From NCBI RefSeq assembly GCF_018691265.1, contig NW_024881321.1:23348198-23412197 (forward strand): DNA of 64,000 bases. The letters run 5' to 3'. Position numbers and translations under genes: made by a program. Shown here in pieces: positions 12,056 through 21,731 of the stretch. The stretch comes from Tyto alba (lineage: Eukaryota > Chordata > Aves > Strigiformes > Tytonidae). The notes beneath the pieces are model-generated. The model was not told the origin of the DNA. It searched no databases and saw only the letters and a program-made list of their open reading frames with translations. Within the stretch, counting starts at the first letter, position 1. Every line of letters starts with the position of its first letter.

Positions 12056-12711
12056 TATGTAGCCAACAGGAGTGGCGCGAAGTAGGTGATTTATTGTGGG
12101 ACGAGACTATCACTGGAGGCAATAAAGGCAGTGAAGCACGACAGCAAGGGGTGGTCTGGCGAACGATCGTAAAAGCCCTGAGGGAGATGCAAGCAGAAAA
12201 GAAAGTAACTGCTGCTGCTATGGCGGCTATCGGCGCTGTACCATCTCCGCCGGTCCCTGCCAAAACCAATCGTCCATCACGATTAGCCACCTTCTTCGGG
12301 CGTAATCAGCAGCTCTGCTCTATTAAGGACATGTCACCAAGTATTCCTGTTTGCTCCACCGCGCAAGAAGCGGCAGAGAAATCAGGCGGCACGGGGGTAC
12401 CGGGTGGAGCGGCGTGCCACCATAAACTCTGCCCGCCCCCCCCCTCTTCGGATGGTTCCGCCCCTGACAGCGCATCAGCGTGTGGCTCGGAGAGAAAAGC
12501 AGAGGCTCTGTCCGAATTAAAGCAACAGGGTCACATATCGGTAATGGACAGTGACAAAGTCCAAGAACTTGAAAGAAAATTACAGAAGTTGAGCTACAGA
12601 ACAGAACTCTGCATTTACAATTACAAGAAGAGGAAGCACTGCCGGCAGCCCCCACCACACCCACTCCCATCACCTTTATCAGAACCAGCTCCGCTTTTAG
12701 CTCAGTCCTGA
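11989..12711 (+). pseudogene. gag: gag, continuation in a second frame
   Basis: This frame carries Gag-like sequence from the poly-C tract to a stop at 12709-12711. It has a second EWREVGDLLWDE segment (about residues 28-39) that echoes EWRRLGDVLWD of the upstream fragment, then a KALREMQAEKK helix, a Pro/Ser-rich linker and a charged helix near the end (DKVQELERKLQKL). The nominal ATG at 11989 lies inside the upstream fragment, so it is not a true start. No capsid major homology region or nucleocapsid zinc knuckle (CX2CX4HX4C) is visible, so most of gag beyond the matrix/linker region is missing. Confidence 0.6.
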
Positions 12712-13316
12712 TGGAGTGGGGTGATTCGTGATGCCTTGTTAAAAGTGGACAGGCATGCTGCTGGAGCGTTGGCCTGCCCAGTAGTGACAACGAATGGGGG
12801 ACACCTGGGAACTCAAGATCACAAGATTCTCCTTGTGGGGGTCTGGAGACTCCTTACGAACTTTAAAACTCTGAACTGTCATTGTATGTTGTTCAACATC
12901 AACACTGGTATCAAGAACTTGTTCATGTAGTATCAGATTCATTGTATGTTGTAGGTTCATTGCAATGTTTAGAACATAGCATGGTGAAACCTGTATTACA
13001 TTCTGTATTGCATACTCTGTTGTTACAATTGCTGACACTTTTAAAACTGTAAGGATGGTTTTCTTGCTACATAAGACTGAATAAGATTGGAACATGGACT
13101 GACAGACTGGTTACGAGACTTGGGAATTTGGAAAATGGACTGATGATGGTTCTAAATCTACAAAGCTTGGAAATTACTGGGTGGCTGAAAGCTTTGTTGA
13201 TGCACAGACTGGCAATGCTGATTGTCATTATGATAGTCATGATGGTATTGGGGTCTGTGTGGAAATGCTTTATGAATGCTATGATTCAAACGTTAAAAGG
13301 AGTCTGGATTGTCTAA
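12712..13316 (+). pseudogene. Residual internal region with env-like 3' end
   Basis: No pol motif is found. A short open stretch from about 12867 to 13049 contains QHQHWYQELVH and is unassigned. From 13128 to 13316 a 62-codon open stretch (no ATG start) has a strongly hydrophobic run, MLIVIMIVMMVLG, followed by VWKCFMNAMIQTLKG. Composition and position, just before a polypurine tract near the 3' LTR, suit the transmembrane anchor and tail of an Env. No signal peptide, cleavage site or fusion peptide remains. The gag-to-env junction implies a large internal deletion. The env call is inference from position and hydrophobicity. Confidence 0.4.
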
Positions 13317-13335
13317 AAAAGAAAAAGGGGGAAAA
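13315..13335 (+). other. Polypurine tract copy 1
   Basis: An A6-G-A5-G5-A4 purine run lies directly at the end of the env-like frame. It closely matches the two tracts that precede LTR sequence at 13703-13720 and 13853-13870, but no LTR start follows it. Confidence 0.6.
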
Positions 13336-13602
13336 CCTGGTAGGAATTTTTTTTGGGGGGGGGGAATCAGGGTTATGCACTGATCCTACAGGGTTTGGAC
13401 AATCCAGGCTGGGTCTCTGATCAGAAAACTGCCACATGGTAATCCTGCCCTTGAGGTCACCTGGAAGGGCAAGAAGGAGGAAGTCAATCTAGTGCTTCCT
13501 CCCTGTTTGAATGCCTGGATGCACTAACCACAAAGTAGATTTAGTTTGTTCACGCGTGCTAACGATGCAGATGTATCACAGCACTTCCGGGTGCGTGATA
13601 AG
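13336..13602 (+). other. Untranslated 3' region of the provirus
   Basis: It starts with T8-G10 (near 13348-13365) followed by unique sequence up to the tandem duplication. No coding frame is convincing. Confidence 0.5.
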
Positions 13603-13904
13603 TGCCTTTAGCCAATAGATTGTAAGCTTGCATGCTTAAGTTGTGCCTTCTCATGTATTAAGAAAATCTTTGAACGAACGTTAGGGCAGGTTCTGCTCCT
13701 ACAAAAAGAAAAAGGGGGAATTGTTGGAGAATGGCTCAGAGACAAGGGTCCTGTGCCTTTAGCCAGTAGATTGTAAGCCTGCATGCCTAAGTTGTGCCTT
13801 GTCATGTATTAAGAAAATCTTTGAACGAACGTTGGCGCAGGCTCTGCTCATACAAAAAGAAAAAGGGGGAATTGTTGGAGAATGGCTCAGAGACAAGGGT
13901 CCTG
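13603..13904 (+). repeat. 151-bp tandem duplication spanning the polypurine tract and LTR start
   Basis: Unit 1 (13603-13753) and unit 2 (13754-13904) each contain 119 bp of 3' region, a polypurine tract and the first 32 bp of U3 (TGTTGGAGAATGG at 13722 and 13873). By eye the 119-bp parts differ at 8 positions, whereas the 32-bp LTR parts are identical. Unit 2 runs on into the complete 3' LTR. Confidence 0.93.
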
Positions 13905-14407
13905 AGCCCACCGAGCAATTGTATGATCAGAGCCTGCTCTAGCTGCTGATGCTGAGCCTCACTAGGGTTTGCCTGCAGCTGCTCGCAGCTGCAGATACAG
14001 GAGGAATGTCAAGGACGCTTCAGCCCTGTGTACCGTGGTGTGTCGAAAACAGGTTAAGGGGAATTAGGAATAGTGGTCTGAGAAACCTAGTGTTATGATA
14101 ACGGTGGTCTGAGAAACATTGTGTTACGGTACTGTCGTGTATCGAAAACAAGTCAACAGGAATCAGAAATAGTAGCATGAGAAACTTAGTGTTATGAGAA
14201 GCTTGTGCTGTAAGCTAACTGCAAGTAGGTGAACCGTGCGAATACGACCTTTAGAGCTTAAGCCAATCAGCTAGTGACTAGTAGGCATAATAATTATCAT
14301 TGTCTGTATAAATATATGTACCCTGGACCAATAAACACACACGTTGATTGATGCTCTATCACCCACACTGAACCCGTCTCGGCGTGTCGTTCGTCTGCGG
14401 CTCCGCA
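13873..14407 (+). repeat. 3' LTR of the ERVK-like provirus
   Basis: This 535-bp copy is about 99% identical to 9509-10043 and is preceded by the polypurine tract at 13853-13870. TATAAATA lies at 14307 and AATAAA at 14330-14335. It ends CTCCGCA at 14407, directly followed by the CCTAAC target duplication. Confidence 0.95.
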
Positions 14408-14413
14408 CCTAAC

Positions 14414-15547
14414 TTTTGTCTAGTTACCAGTGGTGAATAGCTCTCCTTGACTGTAAATGTACTCTGCACTTAGTTGTGCATTACTTATGCTATAAAAATA
14501 AAAAAAAAAAATCAAAATTTCCCTCCATCTTGTACAAAGGAAAATTGAAATATGAGAAAATTTATGAGATTTATTTTAATTAAAAAATAATAAAAAAATA
14601 ATACCTAATTTACTTAGAAAAAGTGGTCATTATGATATCTTCTTATGGATCTTAATACACAAAATCTGCTAGCTGATATTCACATAGTATATAAATAATA
14701 GGAAGATTATATTAAATTTGTCAACTTTGTCAAACTTATTTTTATATACTGAATGCATTTCTTAAACCAGATAACAGTTTTATTCATGTTTAAACAACTA
14801 ACATTTGAACTTAAAATTGTATTCCAGCCAATAGCAGATATCGAAGAAAGACAGATAATTATTGGATAACAGTGAAATGGATGTTTGCTTGTCTTTTCTT
14901 TCTCTTCTTGTCAGAACAACTCTGCAGAGGTTTGAGGTTCTCAAAATGCTTTGACACAATGCTTTTTGATTGATAAACAGTCATGGAATCCTGTAAAGAA
15001 AATTAAAGATGCTTTGTCAAGCTGCTTTTCATCATGACAGTGACATTTTACATTTTTTACACTATTTTTCTCTTTGTTTTTTTTTTCTCCCTCTCTCTCC
15101 CCCTCTTTCCATTAATGCATGCATGCTTGAGAAATATATAGAAATTATATATGGCTTAAGAAATTAAAGATGTGGGTGCATATAAGTACCATATTATTAC
15201 TGTGATGTATCATATTTGTGCATTTCTATTGATTTTTTTTTCATCTTTTACTACATATATTGGTATCTTACAATGTATTGATTTAAATTATAATTCTTTT
15301 TAATAAGTCTAGCTCATAAATTAAGTACTATATATCCACAAAGGATTTAGTACCAAGTAATTAATTTTACATAGGGGACACTATAAGTAGTCAATGATCA
15401 AAAAAGGCTCTTTTTAAAAACATATATTGTAAGGTTTTTCCATATGTGTTTACCAGAATGTCATATAATGCAGTCTGAAAGTGAGTACCAAGGATTCAGT
15501 TCAAAAATTACTATTTAGGTATTAATTTTCAGCAGTTTAAACAAAAC
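14414..15547. other. AT-rich non-coding stretch
   Basis: No gene or repeat family is recognised. Short A-rich (14497-14512, 14581-14600) and T/C-rich (15065-15115) tracts are present. Confidence 0.5.
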
Positions 15548-15552
15548 TGAAC

Positions 15553-16043
15553 TGTCCTGGTTGGGGCTGGAGTAGAGTTCCTGTTGGTTTTGCAGTGGGA
15601 GGAGTGCTGCAGCACACTGAGACCCCAGGGGCTCCCCAGGTCCTGGTACCCTCAACTGTGTGCGGGGGCAGGGGGAGCACAGCTGGAGTGCTGGGCCCGG
15701 ATTGGCTGATATTCCATGTCATGTGACATCATGCTCACTATATAAAGGCAGGAGTGGGCCAGGAGGGGCTCTCACTTCCTGGAGTGTTGCTGTGGTGCCT
15801 TTGTGTTTGGGATTGCTGGCTGGGAGCAGGTGGGGGTTGGTTGGTGGGTGGTAAGCAGCTGTATTGTCCATTACCTACTGATACTGTTGTCAGCGTATTG
15901 TTCTGTTACTGTTATTAAACTGTTTTTATCTCAACCCGCGAGTCTCCCTTTGCCCCTCTGATTCCCTCCCCATTCCCAAGTTGGGGGAAGGTGGGTGAGC
16001 GACTGTGGGGCATTTAACTGCTGACCAGGCTCAAATGATGACA
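15553..16043 (+). mobile_element. Solo LTR, short ERVL-like subfamily
   Basis: It spans TGTCCTGGTTGGGGC to CTCAAATGATGACA, 491 bp, with a perfect 5-bp duplication TGAAC at 15548-15552 and 16044-16048. CTCACTATATAAAGG (TATA at 15739) and ATTAAA (15914-15919) mark promoter and polyadenylation regions. The segment CCGCGAGTCTCCCT after the poly(A) signal matches the related LTR at 54876-55483, including the same CATGCTCACTATATAAAGG block. No internal region is attached. Confidence 0.92.
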
Positions 16044-16048
16044 TGAAC

Positions 16049-16913
16049 AAATTCAGCAATTGGAAATCAGTAATGTTGCAAAATGGTTTAAAGCTTTGGT
16101 TCTTTTCCTTCTGTTGCAAATGGAATGTGATACCACTTATAGCATCTATATTCTAAACATGTATAAACATAGTAACTAAATGGTTCCTCTGGCCTTTTTC
16201 CTCTGGGCAACATTTAACTCTGAGCAGCATAAGAATTTTACTGAAAACTGTAAAAGTGGCTGTAAAAATTTCTGGTTAATGGGTCTCAAAATTTTAACAG
16301 AAATTGCTTGTGTAATCAATATTTTTATCTTAGCCACTCTATTTACTGAAATTGAAAGAAACACAAAACTTCAAAATAATAATCCTTATAACTAAACAGA
16401 AAAACTTTAGAAGTTTTTGAGTTATTAGAAAAAGAACCCCAACAGTTTCCTGTTATTAATCTTCTCTGAGGAGAAGAATCATTTGTAAATGCATAAATAG
16501 GGAGAAAGTTCACAAAACACTGCTACGTAATGATACACTTTCTAAAAATATAAATGAAAATTATTCTTCTGAAAGCACAGACTTTTCTATTATCACATAA
16601 GAATGTTGCTAATTTGCTGGACTAAAACTGTATATTTTTCTTTTGAAGAGTATGCTACTCTAGTTATTTAGGTTCTAAATATCTTCAATAATATGTTTTT
16701 AAAGCATTTATCTAAAACTGTGCCCCAGGTTTGAGCACTTATTCATTTAAACACACCTTTACTGAATATGTGTCATTCAAGTTTTGCCTGTATCTTTACA
16801 GGCACTACCATGCAACTGCAGTCAGGTTCTCCACTGATTTTCCTCAGTGGATGCAAGTTGATTTCTGAAAGGAGCAGAATGATTTTCATTTTGTGTACTG
16901 ATGTAATTTATAG
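16049..16913. other. AT-rich non-coding stretch between two LTRs
   Basis: Nothing recognisable. One 71-codon open frame (16180-16395) has a hydrophobic stretch but no ERV-family motif that I can name. Confidence 0.5.
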
Positions 16914-16918
16914 AGCAA

Positions 16919-17983
16919 TGTCCTGGGTTGAGTGGTGGAGTTTTTGGTGGCAGGGGAGGGGGCTATCGGGGTGACCCCCTGTGAGAAGCTTCTCAAAGCT
17001 CCCCCAGCTCCACGTCAGCTCCACTTCTGTTTGGGAAATTGAGCCAATCGGCTGTGCCTCTGTGATAACGTATTTAAGAAGGGACGTGGTGACGTGCAGT
17101 CGGACTTGTGAGGAGGAGTTGCTGCAGCTGCATGAACACCAAGGTCAGTGGAGGAACAGAGGAAGAAAGGAGGAGGGAGGTGTGCCGGAGCAGAGACCCC
17201 CCTGTATCCTGTGGTGAGACGGCAGGGCGGACCCCCCCTGCCACCCATGAAGATCTACGGTGGAGCAGACATTGATTTATGGCCTGTTGCTCCTGCTCGG
17301 ATAATCAAGGTTCTGTGCCTGAAGAAGGCCGGGGTCTCATGGGAAAAGGTAGCCCCGCTGCTGCAATGCAGCACTGGGAGGATTGCAGCATGCGGGGGAG
17401 TCCCATGCCGGAGCAGCTTGGGAAGGGCTGCAGCCGTGGGAGAGAATCCATTTGGAGGAAGTTAGTGACCCATGACGGAGCAGTGTGGGAAACGCTGCGG
17501 CCCATGGGAGGAATTCATGTCAGAGAAAGTTTGTGGAGGACTGTCTCCTGTGAGAGGGGGACCATGATGGAGCAGGAGGAACAAGTTCCGGACACTCCCC
17601 TCACCGAAGATGAAGAAATGGCAACACTGACTGCACCCCCCATTCCCTGCCCCTGAGCCACTGGGGGAGGAGGTAGAGATATTGGGAGCAGAGCTGAGCC
17701 CAGGAAGAAGGGAGGGGTGCGGGGAAGGTGTTCTCAAAATGTGGCAATGCTTCTCACTGTCCTACTCTGTTATGTGTTGTTAGTGTCTGTAATAAATGTA
17801 TGGGTTTTTATCTTGCCCTAACGAGTCTGCCTCTTGCTCGTGATCATAAAGGGGAAATTTTTCCCCATCCCAGTCCTATCTTGAACCCCAAGCCTGGCTC
17901 TCTGTTCCTTCTCATTTCCGGAGGGGAAGGGAGAGAGAGCTGCTGCATTGTGGTTGGCTGCCAACCAGGTCTAAACCACGACA
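16919..17983 (+). mobile_element. Solo LTR, long ERVL-like subfamily
   Basis: It spans TGTCCTGGGTTGAGTGG to CTAAACCACGACA, 1065 bp, with a perfect 5-bp duplication AGCAA at 16914-16918 and 17984-17988. Internal landmarks shared with copies at 39-41, 43.7, 47.3 and 56.3 kb are GTGAGAAGCTTCTC, a TATTTAAGAAGGGA promoter-like block, and repeated GAGCAG...GGGAAGGGCTGCAGCC words in the middle. Open frames of 60-125 codons in the middle reflect these GC-rich imperfect repeats, not retroviral proteins. Confidence 0.92.
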
Positions 17984-17988
17984 AGCAA

Positions 17989-19139
17989 TCAAAACAAATT
18001 GTTAAAACTGGACATTTTTTTTTGGCCTCAGATTTGAATGTGTTTTAATCAACTGAGTCATCTAGTTAAAATGTAGTATACTCTCTGTAATCAATGAAGA
18101 GAAATAGTTTTATTTGGACAGTTCTACTGTTCCTGAGTGAATTGAATGTCCCACTCAAAGTGTCTGAAAGTCTGCTGAAAATTACATTGTGAATACCAGG
18201 GTTGCTTTAGAAAATTAGGTTCCATCAGGGGAAAAAAATATAATTTGTTTGTTTTAACATTATATGTAATAAAATATTGGTTTGGCTATTCTGAATAATG
18301 CAAATTTATTTCACATTAAAAGTCCAGTAACAAGATATTTCAAAAAGCAGCCACTACTGACAGGCTTTAATAATTACCATGAATCTGTTTTGTGCAGGGA
18401 ATCAAATTTAACAGTGATGTGCCTTGCAATTTCAAATGATCCAACAGAAACCTAGTGTTTTAAGCTTAGGAAAGAAATGGTGGAAGCTTTTCTGTTTTAA
18501 GAAACCAAATTTGTCTGCAATGTGTGCTCATTAGACCTACAAGCAGTTCCACTCTTTTCCCAGCTTAGAAACCACTTTATAAAGTCTCCTGACAGGTCCC
18601 AGAACTTGACCCAAGGAAAAAACAGCAGAAGGATTAGTTTGCTCAAGTGGAAAGGTTGTCAGGCACATAAAGAATACCTAATGTTTCCATCTGCAGCTGT
18701 CAGTGCTAAAATACTTCCTCTCTTGAAGCAAAACATGTTTGTGGGAGAAAGTGTGCATATGCCTTGCTTCAGGCAGTCACTGGCTTCAGGAGCATTTTTG
18801 TTTCTTTGAGGATAACATTTCAAATGAAAACAAGAAGTAGAGAGTCAGGTATATTCACCTCACACTGTGAATGTACCTTTGTCCTTGTCACAGGAGTGGT
18901 CCATGGGAGCAGCTGGAAGCGTTACTGGTAAAGTCCAGTGCTAACATAGGCTACAGAGAGGCATGTTTAACAAAAATTGTCAACTCTTTCCAGCAGGCCA
19001 AGGATTGCCACATGTAAGAAAGGGTCACAGGTGGTACACAGCCCATAATGAACTATAGGCTCATGGGAAACGGAGGCTTAGATGATGGGGACTATGAGCA
19101 TTCTTCTTTTTGTCCCTTTTGTTTGTTTTTTTGTTTGGT
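17989..19139. other. Non-coding stretch
   Basis: No gene or repeat recognised. A 95-codon frame at 18522-18809 has no identifiable domain and no flanking exon signals that I trust. Confidence 0.45.
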
Positions 19140-19490
19140 CCATTCCAAAGAGTTAGAAGTAAATGGACTGGAGCATCTGTCATATGAGAAGCTGAGAGAG
19201 CCGGGACTGTTCAGCTTAGAGAAGAGAAGGCTCAGAGAGATCTTATCAAAGGGGAAGGACGTGTAAGCAAGGCAGAGTCAAACTCTTCTCAGTGGTGCCC
19301 AGTAAGGACAAGAGGCAATGGATATACTCTGAAATACATGACTTTCCTGTTAAACACAAAAAAATATTTGGTTCTTGTGAGGGTGTCAGACACTGAAACA
19401 AGTTACACAGCTGGGGCAGCAAAGTCTCAATTCCTAGAGTGTATTTCAAAATCCAAGTGGACACAGGCCTAGGCAATCTAGTCTAGATGG
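19140..19490 (+). mobile_element. CR1 LINE 3' fragment
   Basis: Translation gives GLEHLSYEKLREPGLFSLEKRRLRE, the conserved C-terminal motif of CR1 ORF2, followed by the VRHWNKLHSW-type motif and a short 3' end. It is 5'-truncated, as most CR1 copies are, and carries stops and frameshifts. Boundaries are approximate. Confidence 0.85.
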
Positions 19491-21153
19491 TATGTATTAA
19501 AAATGGTTGGAAAATCATCTAGAACCATGACTATTAATCATGGCTATTAATCAATTATATATTAATAGTGACTAGGCCTTTTCAGAAGAAGAAAAACAAA
19601 ACTTTGATTCAATACTGGGACCATGAAATAAAATTTGTGTTAGTTTAAATTAGAATAGACCTTGTTCTTTAAAGCTGTAGGCAGCATACAGAAAATTGTG
19701 CTGCCTGTGCCACCGAATGGAACAATAACTGCCTCCATATAGCACAGTTATGGTGGTAAAATAACACTTGCAAGACAGCTGGAAGATGACACTGGAAACA
19801 ATGAATTCTGTTAAATTAGCACTAAGATAAAGCTGCAACCTGGCATCTAACACGGTAATAAACCCCCATCTCTGAACTGGAAATTAATTTTGTACAATTA
19901 ATCTTTTGCTTACTATTAATCTTTCTTAAGAGCACTTCAAGAATCACTTATATTAAACAAATTTTACTTTTTATTTCCCAGGCTTTTTTGAGGCACATAG
20001 AACACGCTTTGCATCCTTTGAAGTCTTCAGTTTATTTAAAAATCATTCCACATATCAGGAAAAAAAATATTTTATAAAAACAAATCTGTCATCCTGATGT
20101 ATATGTGATTCTTCTAACATTTTGCCATCATTTTATCAGACTATTTATTCATTTATTTTTAATACTTATGAAGAAAAAGCCAAAGCTCTTGAATAATTTA
20201 GAATTCATAGGCCAAAGTAATAGAGGTATATAAGAGAAAAAATTAGCAAGTAGAAGTAGCTAACAAGTGATATATAATGATAGCATATGCTCCAAGTATT
20301 AAACAAGACAATTGCAAATGTATATTGATGCTATGCGATAACTGCATATTTCAACATAGACTTCTTTTTCTGCTGTTTGCATAGTCAGCTATGATTTTGT
20401 CTGTTGAACTCTGTCTCATTAATAGCCTAAAAGAGTGGATAAACAATGTGTTGATGTATTTTGCATGTGAAACACAACTGGGAGGTTCTGGAATTATATT
20501 TAGAAATGAGAAAAAAAAAAAAAAAGAAGAAGGTTGCAAAATTAAAATAATGGGCAGAATATAGTCAGTGTTAAACTAGGAAAAAACAAATGTACATGAC
20601 AAATAAAAGATGGCACCAAGAACAGATACAATTCAGGAAAACATTACAAACCATTTAGGCTTGAACCTTATAAAATTTAGGTATGTACTTAACAGTGCTT
20701 GTGTAATAGGATTATTCTCACTCCTAACTGAAAGCACATGAACAAGTATATTGCTTGATTTTAGTGATTCCAGAGGAATCAGAGTTATATAAATACCAAA
20801 TTAGGCAGCAGTTCACAAGTTATGTAGTCAGAGAAGTTACACAAAAATAGACAGACTAATCGAGCTGCATAGACAAAAGAGAAGCAAGTTGCCAGAAATA
20901 AGCCCTCTCTTCCTTCCCATCTCACCTTCAGGTAGAGCGCACTTGCCAAGATATGTTTACTCATAGATTCCCCATTACAAAATATGTTGATAACTGGAAG
21001 GAATTCAGAAAACAGAGACAGCAACTACAAACCTGGCAAGCTGCTCTTTAAATGAATAATGAAAAAAACTGACCTTAGGATTTAATCCTTTTAATGAAGT
21101 GAACTGAAATCTTTCCATTGTTCCCAGCATTTCATATATCAGGCCTTATGCAG
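19491..21153. other. AT-rich non-coding stretch
   Basis: Nothing recognisable apart from an A-rich tract at 20511-20525. No open frame carries a known motif. Confidence 0.5.
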
Positions 21154-21731
21154 TGACATGCGGAAAGACGACTTTACAACCAGTGAGGTTATAAAGTAGG
21201 TAAGTTTATTCAGCGCTGGACGCACAGGGGATCGCTCCTTCACAGCATGTGTGTTCTCGAGCCAAAAACAGCCCCCTTTTATGATGCCAAAGTTACATAT
21301 TCATCAGACCTAATACATATGCATTATAATTCTGGGAATAGGGAGGGAATATTACAATTAATTCTGAGAAATCATTAACATATTCCCCACCCCAAGTCCC
21401 TCCCCATCACGCCTGCGCAATGCCTCTTGGTGGTCGTGGGCAGGGGTCTTCTGATGAAGGCTCGTAGTCTTCTTCACTGTGTTCGCTTGTTGATCCTTGC
21501 TTTTGCACAGACTCAGTTCTGTAGTTACGCACATCTCGTCCTTCAGGACTTGTTGGATGAGGTTTGTTGCTAACTTGCAGCTCCTTTATCCTGGTGGCTC
21601 AGTAGTTCCTTCCTTATCTCAAGGACGATGGTGGGCTCGTCCTGTTTTTCTCTCATTCATTCTCAAGGTAGTTATCTAGTTAATGTTTTCTTGAGAAATC
21701 ATCTGGTTAATGCCTCTTCATTCATACATCA
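21154..21731 (-). mobile_element. Old antisense LTR, gamma-like family
   Basis: On the plus strand it starts TGACATGCGG, then CTTTACAACCAGTGAGGTTATAAAGTAGGT and TTTATTCAGCGCTGGACGCAC. This is the reverse of the R-U5 end of the 35786-36226 LTR. The far end reads as TGATGTATG in sense orientation and shares the ACATTAACCAGATG-type start. The U3 is longer than in 35786-36226. No matching 4-bp flanks are seen (GCAG versus ATCG), so the right boundary, or the insertion history next to CR1, is uncertain. Confidence 0.65.

Larger units (their letters stand above)
9503..14413 (+). mobile_element. Class II (ERVK/betaretrovirus-like) defective provirus
   Basis: This is a near-complete proviral skeleton. 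Two 535-bp LTRs (9509-10043, 13873-14407) begin TG and end CA. A perfect 6-bp duplication CCTAAC lies at 9503-9508 and 14408-14413. The LTRs differ at about 5 of 535 positions by eye (about 0.9%), so insertion is recent. Between them lie a lysine-tRNA-type primer site, a long repetitive leader, a gag broken in a poly-C tract, an env-like remnant and polypurine tracts. No protease, reverse transcriptase or integrase motif is present, so it depended on proteins supplied in trans. A 6-bp TSD and lysine primer fit class II ERVs; the exact family is not identified. Confidence 0.95.

Noticed and set aside
12323..12790. 155-codon minus-strand open frame
   Set aside because: It is the shadow of the gag fragment on the opposite strand, with no motif.
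16981..17656. Open frames of 78-125 codons suggestive of a small protein
   Set aside because: They fall within a solo LTR flanked by a perfect target duplication, arise from its imperfect GC-rich repeats, and are not preserved as one frame in sister LTR copies.
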